From NCBI GenBank assembly GCA_965267505.1, contig OZ254081.1:2790001-2854000 (forward strand): a stretch of DNA of 64,000 nucleotides, written 5' to 3'. The stretch's first letter is position 1, and every line of letters starts with the position of its first letter. Made by a program: the position numbers and the translations under genes. Of the stretch, positions 1-7,612 are shown in pieces. Source of the stretch: JANQHS01 sp965267505. Its GTDB lineage: Bacteria > Bacteroidota > Bacteroidia > Cytophagales > CCMP332. The notes under the pieces are model-generated. The model saw only the letters and a list, made by a program, of their open reading frames with translations, made no database searches and was not told where the DNA came from.

Positions 1-102
1 GAAAGGATTGGAAGCTATGAAATGGTTGAAAAAGTCGGTTTGTACTGGCACTTTGTAGATCTAGTTTGGGTTTTTGTATTCACCTTCTTTTACCTGGTTT
101 AA
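1..102 (+). CDS. Cytochrome c oxidase subunit III, C-terminal end (partial)
   Basis: Only the last 33 codons are in the window; the start lies to the left. The residues visible (EKVGLYWHFVDLVWVFVF) are the conserved final transmembrane helix of heme-copper oxidase subunit III, which packs against subunit I in the inner membrane. The following genes (subunit IV, SCO-like protein, DUF420) are the usual neighbours in a Bacteroidota terminal oxidase operon, which supports the call. Whether this is a caa3 or another A-family oxidase cannot be told from this fragment. Confidence 0.85.
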   Translation, partial: ERIGSYEMVEKVGLYWHFVDLVWVFVFTFFYLV

Positions 103-112
103 TTTTAAGACT

Positions 113-421
113 ATGAGTCACGACGCATCTCTAAGCCCTGAAGAGGCATCGAAAAAACAGATCAGACTGATCTGGAAAGTGGCAGGAATACTTGCTGCTG
201 TAACTGCAGTTGAATTTGCTATTGCATTCTCCTCACTTGGAAGTTTACTTAAGGTTGTAATCTTTGTTAGCCTTACCATTGTAAAGGCATTTTATATCAT
301 TGGAGAATTCATGCACCTTAAGCATGAAGTCAAATTCCTTATTTGGTCTATCATCCTACCCATGATGTTTGTGGTTTGGATGCTTGTTGCTTTCCTTTTT
401 GAGGGAGGCCATTTGTATTAG
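113..421 (+). CDS. Cytochrome c oxidase subunit IV-type small membrane protein
   Basis: A 102-residue protein begins with MSHDASLS at the ATG at 113; an upstream in-frame ATG at 74 would overlap the subunit III gene and is less likely. Three hydrophobic segments (about residues 20-40, 47-67 and 77-97) fit the prokaryotic cytochrome oxidase subunit IV family, including the K-x-F-Y-I-I-G-E-F-M-H-L-K-H-E signature between helices 2 and 3. It is an accessory subunit that stabilises the oxidase in the inner membrane. It follows subunit III by ten bases and precedes the SCO-like gene by two, so it is part of one operon. Confidence 0.85.
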   Translation: MSHDASLSPEEASKKQIRLIWKVAGILAAVTAVEFAIAFSSLGSLLKVVIFVSLTIVKAFYIIGEFMHLKHEVKFLIWSIILPMMFVVWMLVAFLFEGGHLY

Positions 422-423
422 GA

Positions 424-993
424 ATGAAGAATTTTAAAAGAGCCGGGATCCTGGTCGTTTTGATCGTGATCCCGGCTTTTCTTTTTGTATTTCTTGAGTT
501 TTTTGGAGAAAACGTTTTCAGTCTTCCATACAAGTTTCCAGTTGGAATAAAATCCGAAAATGGGACCATTGAATTTTTTGAGGACCTGGGGATAGACCCG
601 AATAATTCAGAGCTTTTTTTATCCTATGGAAAGCCTGAAAAACAAGGGAATGATAGTATCTACTTTTTAATGAACCCTAAGCAATATTTTGCTCGTGTTT
701 CATCAAACCGGATTGCTTTTGTGTTGTTTCTTAGTCAAGAAGCTGATGGGAATATTGACCAGTTGACATCCAGGGTGAATTCAAGAATTGGGAAACAAAA
801 AGTCAGTTTTTTAAAGTCATCAACTATGGACCGATCTGTTTCGATCCTAATGGAGCTTTCAAAACCCAAGGTTCCCATTGCCATTCTCGTTGACATAAAT
901 GGTTTTATCAGGTCGGTTTACAGAGACTTGGAAACTGAAACGACCGATCGCTTATTAAATGAATTGGAAGTTCTTGAATCAGAATTGAAGTGA
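424..993 (+). CDS. SCO1/SenC-like protein lacking all cysteines
   Basis: A 189-residue protein with one N-terminal membrane anchor (about residues 7-27). Its position between oxidase subunit IV and DUF420, and the start MKNFKRAGILVVLIVIPAF plus a C-terminal VPIAILVDINGFIRSVY segment, match the SCO/PrrC thioredoxin-fold family that delivers copper to the CuA site. However, the protein contains no cysteine, so the CxxxC copper motif of SCO proteins is absent, and no conserved metal histidine is obvious. It is probably a degenerate SCO that is still folded and expressed with the operon, perhaps structural. A different thioredoxin-fold family is possible. It overlaps the next gene by four bases. 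Confidence 0.6.
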   Translation: MKNFKRAGILVVLIVIPAFLFVFLEFFGENVFSLPYKFPVGIKSENGTIEFFEDLGIDPNNSELFLSYGKPEKQGNDSIYFLMNPKQYFARVSSNRIAFVLFLSQEADGNIDQLTSRVNSRIGKQKVSFLKSSTMDRSVSILMELSKPKVPIAILVDINGFIRSVYRDLETETTDRLLNELEVLESELK

Positions 994-1514
994 AAAAGAA
1001 AGCAGAATTTTTGATCATTGCCATATCTGTTCTGGTTCCTCTTTTGGTCTTCTATTTATTTTATTTCAAAGAAGGGCAGACCTTGCAGGGAAGCTGGTTG
1101 AATAACCTTCCGGGTTTTCATGCAATTCTAAACTCACTTACAGCTCTGGCTTTGATATGTGGAAGATGGGCAATTAGTAAAAGGAAAGAGTTGCTTCATA
1201 GGAAGTTCATGTTTGCAGCTTTTGGATTCAGTGCCCTTTTTTTGATTTCCTATGTAACCTATCATTCAAATGCTGAGCCGACAAGATATGAGGGAGAAGG
1301 GGCTTTAAAGCTCATATACTTCTTTATTCTGATTACTCATATTTTGCTCGCGGCGATAATCCTTCCCTTGGTCCTTTTTTCTATCTATTATGCCATTTCG
1401 GATCAAAGAGCGAAACACAAGAGATTGGTCAAATGGACGTTCCCAATATGGTTATATGTGGCTCTGAGCGGTGTGATGGTATATTTATTGCTAAGTCCAT
1501 ATTATACTACTTAA
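990..1514 (+). CDS. DUF420 membrane protein of the cytochrome oxidase operon
   Basis: A 174-residue integral membrane protein starting at a GTG that overlaps the previous stop (GTGA). Five hydrophobic helices are visible. Conserved histidines sit near helix ends in LPGFHAILNS, LLHRKFM, YVTYHSN and ILITHILLA, as is typical of DUF420 (CtaM-like) proteins. These are found with SCO genes and are implicated in maturation of heme-copper oxidases in the inner membrane. The context here agrees. The exact role of the family in this lineage is inferred. Confidence 0.8.
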   Translation: MKKKAEFLIIAISVLVPLLVFYLFYFKEGQTLQGSWLNNLPGFHAILNSLTALALICGRWAISKRKELLHRKFMFAAFGFSALFLISYVTYHSNAEPTRYEGEGALKLIYFFILITHILLAAIILPLVLFSIYYAISDQRAKHKRLVKWTFPIWLYVALSGVMVYLLLSPYYTT

Positions 1515-1523
1515 CTTTATCCT

Positions 1524-1811
1524 ATGAAGCTTAAGAAAATCTTAGTAGCGTTTTTTGTCCAGCTGTATTTGGTGCTTCTGGTGGCTGGAAATGCAAGTGC
1601 TCAATGCGCAATGTGTAAAGCGGCAGCTGAGCAGGCTTCAGGAGAAGAGGGGAACTATAATGCCGGAATCCTTTACCTGATGGCATTCCCATATATCTTG
1701 TTTGCGGTAATCGTTTTCTTTTGGTTTAAGCAAAGTAAACAAGCCAGAGAAAAGAAAGAATCCCTAGAAAGAAGAATAAAAAAGCACCTCCCATCTTATT
1801 TTTCTAATTGA
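1524..1811 (+). CDS. Small exported CxxC membrane protein of the oxidase operon
   Basis: A 95-residue protein with a signal peptide ending near NASAQ, then a QCAMCKAAAE motif placing a CxxC pair at the mature N-terminus on the outer side of the membrane. One transmembrane helix follows (about residues 49-70) and then a lysine-rich cytoplasmic tail. Short proteins of this type are common at the end of Bacteroidota cytochrome oxidase operons. The CxxC could bind metal or act in thiol chemistry during oxidase assembly, but nothing in the sequence proves it. Its stop overlaps the TTG start of the next gene by three bases. Confidence 0.65.
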   Translation: MKLKKILVAFFVQLYLVLLVAGNASAQCAMCKAAAEQASGEEGNYNAGILYLMAFPYILFAVIVFFWFKQSKQAREKKESLERRIKKHLPSYFSN

Positions 1812-4800
1812 GGTTTTTCCTGACCAGGGAAAATGAGGGACGCCTTTGGAAGGGCGCCTTCCTCTTTGCATTGTTGTCAGTCCTGGCACAGGTCCTGGTA
1901 ATTCTGTTTTATCAAAATCTGGTTGCATATAGGATCGAATCTGCCTACCGAGAATTTGAGGAAAATGCCAATACCCTAATTGGAAAAGGTAATTTCAACC
2001 TTGTCGGATTTTCAGGTAATGTATACCTCTTTGAGAACGGAACCTTGAAACGATGGAATAATGCAGAATTTTCTCCTCCATCTTATTTTACTTCTGAAGA
2101 GGCATCTATTGGGTTTTCAAGAGCATCCAAAAAGTACCTTGTTCTGTTCAAGAAAAGCCACATCTCTGATGGTCAAAAGGTAGATCTAATCTCCATCCTT
2201 CCATTATTTCAGGAAGCACCCCGTGGCAATTCAATTTTTGGGGATATCGTAAACTCTGAAATATTTCTCCTTGGGGGAATAGGACCTGATTCGTTTGAAG
2301 AAAATGACAGGCCTGTTTCGATAGGTGAAAAGGAATTGTTCAGGTTTTCTGTTGATTATCGAAAACTTGTCCTTCCCGTATGGCTTAGACTCTATTATTC
2401 ATTCATTCTTATTGTTCTGGTATTTGCCCTTTTTAGGCCTTCTAACCCCTTAAGGATAAATCCTGCCTCTCCCTTGAGGTTTTTCATGATATGGCTTTAT
2501 AGCTTCTTGTTTTCGGCAATATGGCTTGGCTTCCATACCGATCTCTTTCTCTTTGGTTTCTTTATCGCATTATTCTTTGCCCTTGCATCAAAAGGACCAA
2601 TAGGGCTTAGGCTTGATGAAATCATCAGCTCACTGTCAAGAAACCTCAGGATGGGATTATTCATTTTGCTGAGCTTGATTTTTTCCTGGATCCTTTCAAA
2701 TTGGATAAATATTCATGATAGTAGCTATCTGGGCCTAAATGCTGGATTGGAAAAAGGATCCATTATTCAATTCCTGGTTTACTCCAGTGCTATATCCTGC
2801 TATATCCTGGTTTTTCCATTGCTACTAAAAGGGGATGATGATCGAAGATCTGTTCGGATCTTGGCAGTGATACTTGTTGTTCTCAGTATCATTTTGATCC
2901 TTCTGTTCTCTTTAGAAGTGGGTGTTTGGCTCCTGGCTGCAAGTGTGATCCTTGGCCTCGGTGAGTTCAAGAGAATTCAAGAACCGGGAATAAATCTTGC
3001 TTCCAGGATTATGGTATTTGTTCTCTTTTCAGCCTTTATTTCTGGAAAGCTAGCTCTTGATCAAAGGCTTGAACAATTTGAACAGATCATTAATGCGATT
3101 AATGACCCTAATCAGAATAGGGTGGAAGCAGAGCTGGCCAAGGCCAAAAAAGGAATAAAAAAAGATCCTCTTGTTCATGCTGCATTTAGAAGATCTCTTG
3201 GGTCATTCAGATCATCAGAAAAAAAGGTTCTTAATCATCATTTCAAGACCATTAGGCTTGAATATGATGTAAACCTTATGTTTTTCGATCACCAGGATCG
3301 GAATTTACAGCCAACCAAAAGCACCCTTAATCTGGATTTCTATAGGAACAGATATAATTCAGATGGACAGAAAATGCCTATTGGGGACCTCCATATTGAA
3401 AATAATGCTCTGGGGCAGATCGAGGAGTTTCTCCTGATGGCAGAGATCGTGGAGGATGAAAAGAAGGTCGGAACGGTTTTAGCCATGGGAAAAAAAAGGG
3501 GAGATTATGGTTATGGCTTTGGGCCACTTAACAATACTGTAGAAGGCCTAAGCTTTAATTCTACCCATTGGCCTTATTCTTCTTTTAAGCTTTCAAGAGA
3601 GCGGGGGATAATTTGGGAAGATTGGGTCGAGAGCGAAGAAGTAAAGAAGGAATTAGCTGATTCTATTTACACTCATTTTGATATGCAGGGCTCCCTTGCT
3701 TTTGATAAATACGGTTTCTATTTAAGGGGGGTAGTTTTTGGGGAAACAGGTTTTGGACTTGTATTCCCCAGTCCTGGGTTTCTTGCGATCCTTGGAAATG
3801 TGCTTATCCTTTTGATGGTGATTATGGCCTACTTTATGATCTCTCTGTTGATCAACGCTGTCAATACAGGGGTTTCGGGATTAAGGCTTAACCTTCAAAG
3901 GAAGATGCAGCTGCTTTACTTTTTTGCCATAACCGTCCCAATGGCAATCCTTACCCTTGTAATGTTTGTTTCGCTTAGCAGATCTTTCGAAGAGAACATT
4001 CAGGCAAAGGATCAGCTTAAAGCAAAGAATCTTTTTGACCTTTCAAAGATCAATTTCAAGGCCTTTCTGGATGGGGAATTAAGCAGATCTGATTTTGTAA
4101 ATGCCACCAAGTCAACTGCTGAGAGCCAGGGCTTGAACATTTCTATTTATGATCAGAGCGGGACTGTGTTCTATACAGACTTTCTCAACCTGTACAAAAG
4201 CCATGTGTTCTCTCCATTGATAGACCCGCAACTTTATTTTGACCAGCCCGGATTCGATATGAATTATAAGAAGGTCAACCGTGCGAAGGTAAATTTTGGA
4301 ACAGTGATCCTTCCGTTGGCTACGGAGAATGGTCAACCATACTACTATCTATTTGTCCCTTTCTTTGATAACTATAAAAAGGTTCAAAGAGAGCAGGAGA
4401 GGCTGGGTATTGTTTCTTTAGGGTTCTTTTCTTTATTCACATTCCTTTTCCTTATGCTGGCGTATTTCTTTACAAAGCGCCTATTGTTACCATTAGACCT
4501 TCTTAGTGGTCAATTAAAGGATGTCAGACTTACTGAGAGCCCAAGCCCCATAGACTGGAGCCAGGATGATGAGATCGGAGAGGTAGTAAAATCCTATAAT
4601 TTGATGATATCTAAGCTTGTAGAAAGCCGGGAGGCATTGAGCATTGCAAAACAGGATGAGGCATGGAAAGAGATGGCAAAGCAGGTCGCTCATGAGATCA
4701 AAAATCCTTTAACTCCTATGAGACTCCGGATCCAGCAGGTCATTTCCAGTTTAAGGAAAAATGAAAAGGACGGGTCAGAATTGGTAAGATACCTGGAGGA

Positions 4801-5314
4801 CGCCCTAGGCAATATCGACCTGGTCAAAGAGACAGCAAATTCCTTTCATGGTTTCGCTTCTATTCCTGAGCCTGAGAACCGTCATATGGACTTGGGAGAA
4901 CTGGTAAAACAGGTTATTTCTCCTTTTAGGATAAATCCTTCCTCAAAGCTTGATTATTTCCAGGGCGAGGGAGATTATTCTATGAATGCAGATCCGAAAA
5001 TTCTTGGGGGAGCATTTCTTAACCTAATCCTAAATGGAATTCAAAGTGTTCCAACTGAACGAAACGCCTATTTAAAGGTTAGTTTGGAAAAGGGAGAGGG
5101 ATTTTATGAATTAAGGTTCCAGGACAATGGGGTTGGTGTACCCGATACTTTGAAGGAGAAAATATTTGAAGCCTACTATACCACTAAAAAATCAGGTTCA
5201 GGATTAGGATTACAAATAGTGAAGAGGGCTATAGAGATCTATAATGGAAAGATCGAATTAATGGATGCAGAACCTAACGGAACAATTTTCAGCATCAAAT
5301 TTCCCTTAACCTAA
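1808..5314 (+). CDS. Large membrane sensor histidine kinase, NtrY-like
   Basis: A 1168-residue kinase starting at TTG overlapping the preceding stop. The N-terminal third has multiple transmembrane helices (one near residues 15-35, then a cluster around 195-425), followed by two extracytoplasmic stretches and further helices near 660 and 880. A HAMP-like linker (LLPLDLLSGQLKDV) leads to the H-box AHEIKNPLTPMRLR with phospho-acceptor His962. The N-box is LNLILNGIQS, and the ATP-binding glycine boxes are DNGVGVP and GSGLGLQIVKRA. The HEIKNPLTPM form is typical of the NtrY/AtoS group. No response regulator gene is adjacent. Coupling to the oxidase operon suggests envelope or respiratory sensing, which is inference only. 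Confidence 0.85.
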   Translation: MRFFLTRENEGRLWKGAFLFALLSVLAQVLVILFYQNLVAYRIESAYREFEENANTLIGKGNFNLVGFSGNVYLFENGTLKRWNNAEFSPPSYFTSEEASIGFSRASKKYLVLFKKSHISDGQKVDLISILPLFQEAPRGNSIFGDIVNSEIFLLGGIGPDSFEENDRPVSIGEKELFRFSVDYRKLVLPVWLRLYYSFILIVLVFALFRPSNPLRINPASPLRFFMIWLYSFLFSAIWLGFHTDLFLFGFFIALFFALASKGPIGLRLDEIISSLSRNLRMGLFILLSLIFSWILSNWINIHDSSYLGLNAGLEKGSIIQFLVYSSAISCYILVFPLLLKGDDDRRSVRILAVILVVLSIILILLFSLEVGVWLLAASVILGLGEFKRIQEPGINLASRIMVFVLFSAFISGKLALDQRLEQFEQIINAINDPNQNRVEAELAKAKKGIKKDPLVHAAFRRSLGSFRSSEKKVLNHHFKTIRLEYDVNLMFFDHQDRNLQPTKSTLNLDFYRNRYNSDGQKMPIGDLHIENNALGQIEEFLLMAEIVEDEKKVGTVLAMGKKRGDYGYGFGPLNNTVEGLSFNSTHWPYSSFKLSRERGIIWEDWVESEEVKKELADSIYTHFDMQGSLAFDKYGFYLRGVVFGETGFGLVFPSPGFLAILGNVLILLMVIMAYFMISLLINAVNTGVSGLRLNLQRKMQLLYFFAITVPMAILTLVMFVSLSRSFEENIQAKDQLKAKNLFDLSKINFKAFLDGELSRSDFVNATKSTAESQGLNISIYDQSGTVFYTDFLNLYKSHVFSPLIDPQLYFDQPGFDMNYKKVNRAKVNFGTVILPLATENGQPYYYLFVPFFDNYKKVQREQERLGIVSLGFFSLFTFLFLMLAYFFTKRLLLPLDLLSGQLKDVRLTESPSPIDWSQDDEIGEVVKSYNLMISKLVESREALSIAKQDEAWKEMAKQVAHEIKNPLTPMRLRIQQVISSLRKNEKDGSELVRYLEDALGNIDLVKETANSFHGFASIPEPENRHMDLGELVKQVISPFRINPSSKLDYFQGEGDYSMNADPKILGGAFLNLILNGIQSVPTERNAYLKVSLEKGEGFYELRFQDNGVGVPDTLKEKIFEAYYTTKKSGSGLGLQIVKRAIEIYNGKIELMDAEPNGTIFSIKFPLT

Positions 5315-5321
5315 TTAGGGG

Positions 5322-6077
5322 TTATTTCCAGACCTTCCTAGCCTCTCGAACCAACTTTGAGCTCATCATAAAATCTTCAAGCTCCGGGCAGGAATTCTGC
5401 ATGATATTGGTTTTATCACCTTCCCATTTTTTCTCTCCCTCATGAAGGAATATGATGTTCTCACCAATCTCCACAACCGAATTCATGTCATGTGTAACCA
5501 CCACGGTTGTGGTTTGAAATTCTTCAGTGATCTCTTTGATCAAATTATCAATGGTAATTGATGTGCCAGGATCTAATCCAGAATTGGGTTCATCGCAGAA
5601 TAGATACTTGGAGTTCATAACAATAGCCCGAGCTATTCCGACCCTTTTTTTCATTCCTCCAGAGAGCTCGCTTGGCATCTTATGATTCGATGCCTCCAGG
5701 TGAACTCTTTCTAGACAGAAGTCAACCCTTTCCTTTTTTTCAGGCATTGAAAGATCCGTTAAAAGATCCAATGGAAACCGTACATTTTCCTCTACGGTTT
5801 TTGAATCAAAAAGAGCTGATCCCTGAAAGAGCATTCCTATTTCACGCCGGATCTCTTTCTTCAAGTTTCTGTCCGATTCAAAGAAACTCCTATCCCCAAA
5901 TAAAACCTCGCCTTCATCAGGAGTAACTAGCCCTACGATGCATTTGATCAAAACACTTTTCCCGGTACCACTGGAACCAATGATCAAATTCACCTTTCCA
6001 TTTTCAAAGGTCCCGTCAATTCCCTTGAGAATTGGCTTCCCATTAAATGATTTCTTTATTCTCGAAAAACTGATCAT
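5322..6077 (-). CDS. mlaF: MlaF-like ABC transporter ATP-binding protein
   Basis: A 251-residue cytoplasmic ATPase. Walker A is GSSGTGKS, the signature is LSGGMKKRVGIARA, Walker B is YLFCDEPNSGLDP and the switch histidine is in VVVTHDMNSV. The signature with MKKR and the DEPNSGLDP form are characteristic of the MlaF family that powers phospholipid transport between inner and outer membranes. Its ATG shares one base with the stop of the MlaE-like permease just upstream, so the two are co-translated. No MCE-domain (MlaD) gene is seen beside it in this window. The tail faces the kinase gene, eight bases away. Confidence 0.85.
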   Translation of the reverse strand: MISFSRIKKSFNGKPILKGIDGTFENGKVNLIIGSSGTGKSVLIKCIVGLVTPDEGEVLFGDRSFFESDRNLKKEIRREIGMLFQGSALFDSKTVEENVRFPLDLLTDLSMPEKKERVDFCLERVHLEASNHKMPSELSGGMKKRVGIARAIVMNSKYLFCDEPNSGLDPGTSITIDNLIKEITEEFQTTTVVVTHDMNSVVEIGENIIFLHEGEKKWEGDKTNIMQNSCPELEDFMMSSKLVREARKVWK

Positions 6078-6856
6078 CAGGTAAGGAATAGTTGTGCTAA
6101 AAGATAATCAGCAGTTAGAATAGCGATACAAGAAGTTGTAACTGCTTTTGTGCTAGCCTTTCCGACTTCCAAGGCTCCACCTTCGGTATAATAACCCCAA
6201 AAAGCTGAAATTGATGAGATCAAAAAAGCAAAAACCACGGATTTGATAAGTGCAAAGGTCACATTGAACTCTATGAAGTCTGCTCTGAGCCCATAGATGT
6301 ATTCCTCTTTTGTGATCACCTCAGTAAATATTCCGGCTATATATCCACCATAGATCATCAGTCCTGCTGCAAGGATCACCAGAAGGGGATAAACAATTAC
6401 AGATGCGACAACCTTAGGTAAAACCAAATAACTAACAGAGTTTATCCCCATAACTTCAATGGCATCTACCTGTTCGGTAATCTTCATGGTTCCTAATTCG
6501 GAAGCCAGATTTGAGCCCACTTTTCCGGCAAAGACTATGGCCATAATAGTGGGAGCTAGTTCCAGGATCGCCATATCTCTTGTGACCAATGAGATCACGT
6601 AATCAGGAATAAAAGGAGAGATAAGGTTGTAAGCGGTCTGGACCGCGGTAACTGCCCCCATGAATGTTGAGACAAGAACAAAGATGAAAACCGAGTTAAC
6701 CCCGATCTTATAGCACTCTTCAACCACCAGCCCTACATAGACCTTAAATGGTTCCCTTTGGGTAACCATTTGTGAAAGAAAGAGAATGTATTGTCCAATT
6801 ACTCTCATGATCAGAGCTACAAAAATATAAATGCCACCTATCCTCCACTCAAACAA
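6077..6856 (-). CDS. mlaE: MlaE-like lipid ABC transporter permease
   Basis: A 259-residue integral membrane protein starting at TTG. It has about five to six helices and the MlaE/YrbE core motif in ELAPTIMAIVFAGKVGSNLASELGTMK, with the conserved E-L-x-x-x-x-x-E-Q-V-D-A-I-E-V-M-G coupling region that contacts the ATPase. It forms the inner-membrane part of a phospholipid (Mla-type) transporter with the downstream MlaF-like protein. The pair is transcribed divergently from the SDR gene at 6884. Only 27 bases separate the two starts, so promoters must overlap the 5' ends or lie within them. Confidence 0.85.
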   Translation of the reverse strand: MFEWRIGGIYIFVALIMRVIGQYILFLSQMVTQREPFKVYVGLVVEECYKIGVNSVFIFVLVSTFMGAVTAVQTAYNLISPFIPDYVISLVTRDMAILELAPTIMAIVFAGKVGSNLASELGTMKITEQVDAIEVMGINSVSYLVLPKVVASVIVYPLLVILAAGLMIYGGYIAGIFTEVITKEEYIYGLRADFIEFNVTFALIKSVVFAFLISSISAFWGYYTEGGALEVGKASTKAVTTSCIAILTADYLLAQLFLT

Positions 6857-6883
6857 TAGTATATTTCCAACTATTAATTAGGT

Positions 6884-7582
6884 ATGGAGATTATTGTAGT
6901 AAGCGGTGGTACCAAGGGAATTGGTGAGGCAATTGCAAAAGCCTTTCTTGAAAATGGCTATAAGGTTTTAACCTGCTCCAGAAATGAGGAAAATTTCAAC
7001 AAGGCTAGAGCGCGAATGGGGGAGTGTTCAAAAAACTATTACTTCTTCAAAGCAGATCTTTCTAAAAAGGAAGAAGCTGAAGCTTTTGCTGATTGGGTAC
7101 TGAAGGAACACGCAACTCCCATTGGCTTGATCAATAATTCAGGGATATTTATCCCAGGAGCAGTTCATGAGGAGGAAGATGGAACCTTGGAAAAACTAAT
7201 GAATGCTAACCTATACAGCGCATATTGGTTAAGCAGAAAACTAATTCCGGAAATGATCCATGAAGGAAAGGGTCATATTTTCAACATCTGCTCTACAGCC
7301 AGCATCATTCCCTATGAAAACGGAGGATCTTACGGAATAAGCAAGACCGCATTGCTTGCCTTCAGCAAGTTGCTAAGGGTCGAATTGATGCAAAAGGGAA
7401 TAAAGGTGACCTCCGTACTTCCAGGAGCCACATGGACTGATAGTTGGTCAGAGAGCGGAATCGACCGAAGTAGATTCATTGAGGTATCTGATATCGCCGA
7501 AATGGTCCTCTCTACCTTTAAACTTTCTTTGTCAGCAAATGTTGAAGAGATATTGATAAGACCTCAACTCGGGGATGTTTAA
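6884..7582 (+). CDS. Short-chain dehydrogenase/reductase
   Basis: A 232-residue NAD(P)-dependent oxidoreductase of the classical SDR family. The cofactor-binding glycine motif appears as SGGTKGIGEAIA near the N-terminus. NNSG is the NNAG equivalent near residue 86, and the catalytic Ser and YxxxK are in ICSTASIIPYENGGSYGISK. The basic residues in CSRNEE after strand 2 favour NADPH. The substrate is unknown; sepiapterin-reductase-like or 3-ketoacyl-reductase-like roles are possible. It precedes ispG by 30 bases and may be co-transcribed with it. Confidence 0.85.
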   Translation: MEIIVVSGGTKGIGEAIAKAFLENGYKVLTCSRNEENFNKARARMGECSKNYYFFKADLSKKEEAEAFADWVLKEHATPIGLINNSGIFIPGAVHEEEDGTLEKLMNANLYSAYWLSRKLIPEMIHEGKGHIFNICSTASIIPYENGGSYGISKTALLAFSKLLRVELMQKGIKVTSVLPGATWTDSWSESGIDRSRFIEVSDIAEMVLSTFKLSLSANVEEILIRPQLGDV

Positions 7583-7612
7583 TTTTGAGTTAGGATTGTA
7601 CTCCGGTTATAA

